In this document: one piece after another, positions 62,024 to 64,000 of the stretch
How positions within the stretch are numbered: the stretch's first letter is position 1
Layout of the letters: every line of letters starts with the position of its first letter
From: Atopobium fossor DSM 15642
GTDB lineage: Bacteria; Actinomycetota; Coriobacteriia; Coriobacteriales; Atopobiaceae
Direction of reading: 5' to 3'
DNA length: 64,000 nt
Assembly: GCF_000483125.1 (NCBI RefSeq)
Contig: NZ_AXXR01000003.1
Span: 248,001 to 312,000 of the forward strand
The notes under the pieces: generated by a model
What the model was told of the DNA's origin: nothing
The model's database searches: none
The model's input: only the letters and a program-made list of their open reading frames with translations
Translations under genes and position numbers: made by a program

Positions 62024-64000
62024 CTAGGCGCGAAGCGCCACTAACGTACCATCGTCACCTACATCCATGCGAACGGTATCGCCCTCACAAAGTGTTCCCT
62101 CAATAATAAGATTTGCCACGTTATCCACAACCTGACGCTGAATCAAACGCTTAAGAGGACGAGCCCCATATACAGGGTCGAGTCCATCGAGCGATAAGGA
62201 CTGTATGGCTGCGGGCGAAAGCTCAAGTGTAATACGCTCAGCAGCAAGACGTTTACGTACATCTGCCAGCTGAATGTCCACGATCTTCTCTATATCCTCA
62301 AGACCCAGCGAACTGAAGGTTACCACGTCATCAATACGGTTGAGAAATTCGGGGCGAAAAGCCTGACGCATAGCCTCATCAATCTTCTTGGACAGGTCCT
62401 CGGGATTGCCTGCAGCGTTGGCACCAGCGATAAACTGTGAGCCAATATTGCTGGTCATGATAATAATAGTGTTCTTGAAGTTAACCACACGACCCTGACC
62501 ATCCGTTAGGTGGCCATCATCCAACACTTGCAGTAGTACGTTAAAGACATCAGGATGGGCCTTTTCCATCTCGTCAAGAAGGATTACCGCATAAGGACGA
62601 CGACGAACTGCCTCTGTAAGCTGACCACCTTCGTCATAGCCTACATATCCTGGAGGAGCACCAATCAGACGCTGAACGCTAAACTTCTCCATATACTCAG
62701 ACATGTCAATACGTACAAGCGCACGCTCATCATCAAATAGGCATTCTGCCAGCGCCTTTGCAAGCTCGGTCTTACCTACACCCGTGGGTCCTAGGAAGAA
62801 GAAACTACCAATGGGTCGATTGGGATCAGATAGACCTGCACGGCTACGTCGCACGGCTGCTGCTACTGCAGACACAGCCTTATCTTGACCAATTACGCGC
62901 TTATGAAGTTGATCTTCAAGGTTTTTAAGTTTCTCAATCTCTCCTTGCATCATCTTAGAAACAGGTACACCCGTCCAAGCGGAAACCACTTCGGCAATTT
63001 CCTCATTGGTAACCTCTTCCTTAAGCAGGGCGCCACTTTGTTGCTTAGAAGCTAATATCTGCTCTGCCTCGTCATACTGATGCTGTAGGGTTGGAATGGT
63101 AGAGTAGCGTAACTCAGATGCGCGCGCTAAATCTCCAGAACGTGTGGCGCGCTCCTCCTCGCCGCGAGCATCATCGAGCTGCTGCTTAAGCTCTTGCACA
63201 CGATCAATGGCGCTCTTCTCGTTTTGCCAATCTGCTTTCATAGCGTCGAGCTTCTCGCGTACGCCAGCCATCTCTGCTTGCAGAGCATTGAGGCGATCCT
63301 TACTAGCAGCATCGTCTTCCTTAAGTAGAGCCTGTTCCTCAATTTGCATCTGCGTGAGCTGACGGTCCACCGCATCAATTTCTGCTGGCATGGAATCAAG
63401 CTCCATGCGCAGACGACTAGCAGCCTCATCTACCAGGTCAATTGCTTTATCTGGCAAAAAACGGTCTGCAATATAGCGATTGGACAAATCCGCAGCACTT
63501 ACCAACGCAGCATCGGTAATACGCACACCATGATGAAGCTCGTATTTTTCTTTGAGTCCGCGCAAAATGGAAATGGTGTCCTCTACAGAAGGCTCACTTA
63601 CCAGTACCGTTTGGAAACGACGTGCTAGTGCTGCATCTTTCTCGATATATTTACGGTACTCATCAAGCGTGGTAGCACCAATGGCGTGCAGCTCGCCACG
63701 AGCAAGCGCAGGCTTAAGAATGTTACCTGCATCCATGGAGCCCTCGGTTGCACCAGCACCCACAATGGTGTGTAGCTCATCAATAAACAGTACAACGCGA
63801 CCATTTGCCTGCTTGACCTCCTTAAGCACACTCTTAAGACGGTCCTCAAACTCGCCACGATACTTAGCGCCCGCAACCAACGCACTCATATCCAACTCAA
63901 CAACATCATGATCCTTAAGTGTGGAAGGAACATCACCAGAAGCAATGCGTTGAGCAAGGCCTTCTACAATAGCTGTTTTACCAACACCTGGCTCGCCAAT
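62024..64000 (-). CDS. clpB: ATP-dependent chaperone ClpB, C-terminal part (runs off window end)
   Basis: Last 658 codons of the Hsp100 disaggregase that works with DnaK to dissolve protein aggregates. The window edge lies in the first AAA domain, at Walker A GEPGVGKT; Walker B VLFIDELH follows. The long coiled middle domain (Gln/Glu/Leu-rich, about 63,060-63,400) marks ClpB rather than ClpC. AAA-2 has [18 protein letters not shown] and [14 protein letters not shown]. The N-terminal domain and start codon are outside the window. No mutation disrupts the visible frame. Confidence 0.96.
   Translation of the reverse strand: MGEPGVGKTAIVEGLAQRIASGDVPSTLKDHDVVELDMSALVAGAKYRGEFEDRLKSVLKEVKQANGRVVLFIDELHTIVGAGATEGSMDAGNILKPALARGELHAIGATTLDEYRKYIEKDAALARRFQTVLVSEPSVEDTISILRGLKEKYELHHGVRITDAALVSAADLSNRYIADRFLPDKAIDLVDEAASRLRMELDSMPAEIDAVDRQLTQMQIEEQALLKEDDAASKDRLNALQAEMAGVREKLDAMKADWQNEKSAIDRVQELKQQLDDARGEEERATRSGDLARASELRYSTIPTLQHQYDEAEQILASKQQSGALLKEEVTNEEIAEVVSAWTGVPVSKMMQGEIEKLKNLEDQLHKRVIGQDKAVSAVAAAVRRSRAGLSDPNRPIGSFFFLGPTGVGKTELAKALAECLFDDERALVRIDMSEYMEKFSVQRLIGAPPGYVGYDEGGQLTEAVRRRPYAVILLDEMEKAHPDVFNVLLQVLDDGHLTDGQGRVVNFKNTIIIMTSNIGSQFIAGANAAGNPEDLSKKIDEAMRQAFRPEFLNRIDDVVTFSSLGLEDIEKIVDIQLADVRKRLAAERITLELSPAAIQSLSLDGLDPVYGARPLKRLIQRQVVDNVANLIIEGTLCEGDTVRMDVGDDGTLVALRA

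Overview
The window looks like chromosomal DNA of a low-to-middle GC actinobacterium of the class Coriobacteriia, most likely an Atopobium/Lancefieldella/Olsenella relative. This is inference from several signs: an actinobacterial-type murI-rph-rdgB block, a lysyl-tRNA synthetase fused to an HD domain, LPxTG surface proteins together with high-identity housekeeping genes, a ribosomal L31 leader hairpin, and tRNA genes that mostly encode their own CCA. No rRNA, prophage, insertion sequence or CRISPR array was found. Most of the window is ordinary core genome on the minus strand.

Layout. 1-9.3 kb, read on the minus strand: tRNA-Thr(TGT), then tRNA-Tyr, tRNA-Thr(GGT), tRNA-Met, tuf, rpmG, tRNA-Trp, secE, nusG, rplK, rplA, then two accessory genes (a NYN/LOTUS putative RNase and a lipoprotein), then rplJ, rplL and the 5' part of rpoB. 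This is the classic tRNA-tufB-secE-nusG-rplKAJL-rpoB region with a small accessory island between rplA and rplJ. 9.4-10.8 kb: a stand-alone AAA_14/DUF4143 ATPase behind 32-bp palindromic tandem repeats. 10.9-22.3 kb (minus): tatA, greA, lysS-HD, clpC, disA, ispD, ispF, cysS, rlmB and a YacP-type NYN gene, linking proteolysis, c-di-AMP, isoprenoid synthesis and translation. 22.4-28.8 kb: a spermidine-synthase-like methyltransferase-fold protein, a MATE exporter, an oxidoreductase, veg-ispE-tRNA-Pro, and an M24 peptidase. 29.2-34.5 kb: a 1771-residue LPxTG-anchored subtilisin-like protease. 34.7-41.2 kb: a CmpB-like membrane protein, nagB, rdgB, rph, murI, tRNA-Val, and a divergent murE plus HAD phosphatase. 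41.3-46.5 kb: a 1707-residue LPxTG adhesin with Cna-B/SpaA repeats. 46.6-64 kb: rpmE, coaX, birA, a folP-folK fusion, a patatin, exoA, a PHP phosphatase, an aminotransferase, ftsH, hpt, tilS, a WalJ-like metallo-hydrolase, a small membrane protein, mscL with a zinc ribbon, a zinc-ribbon/PASTA protein, and the 3' part of clpB.

The most interesting signals are: (1) a G8 homopolymer sitting between perfect -35 and near-perfect -10 elements of the NYN/LOTUS gene, a candidate phase-variable promoter; (2) the 32-bp palindromic repeats overlapping the promoter of the AAA_14/DUF4143 ATPase; (3) the LysRS-HD fusion; (4) an apparently aberrant RpoB rifampicin/fork-loop region at the window edge; (5) MscL with a C-terminal zinc ribbon; and (6) a perfect 34-bp palindrome in a gene-free gap. 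All functional statements come from motifs and family knowledge; no database search was run.
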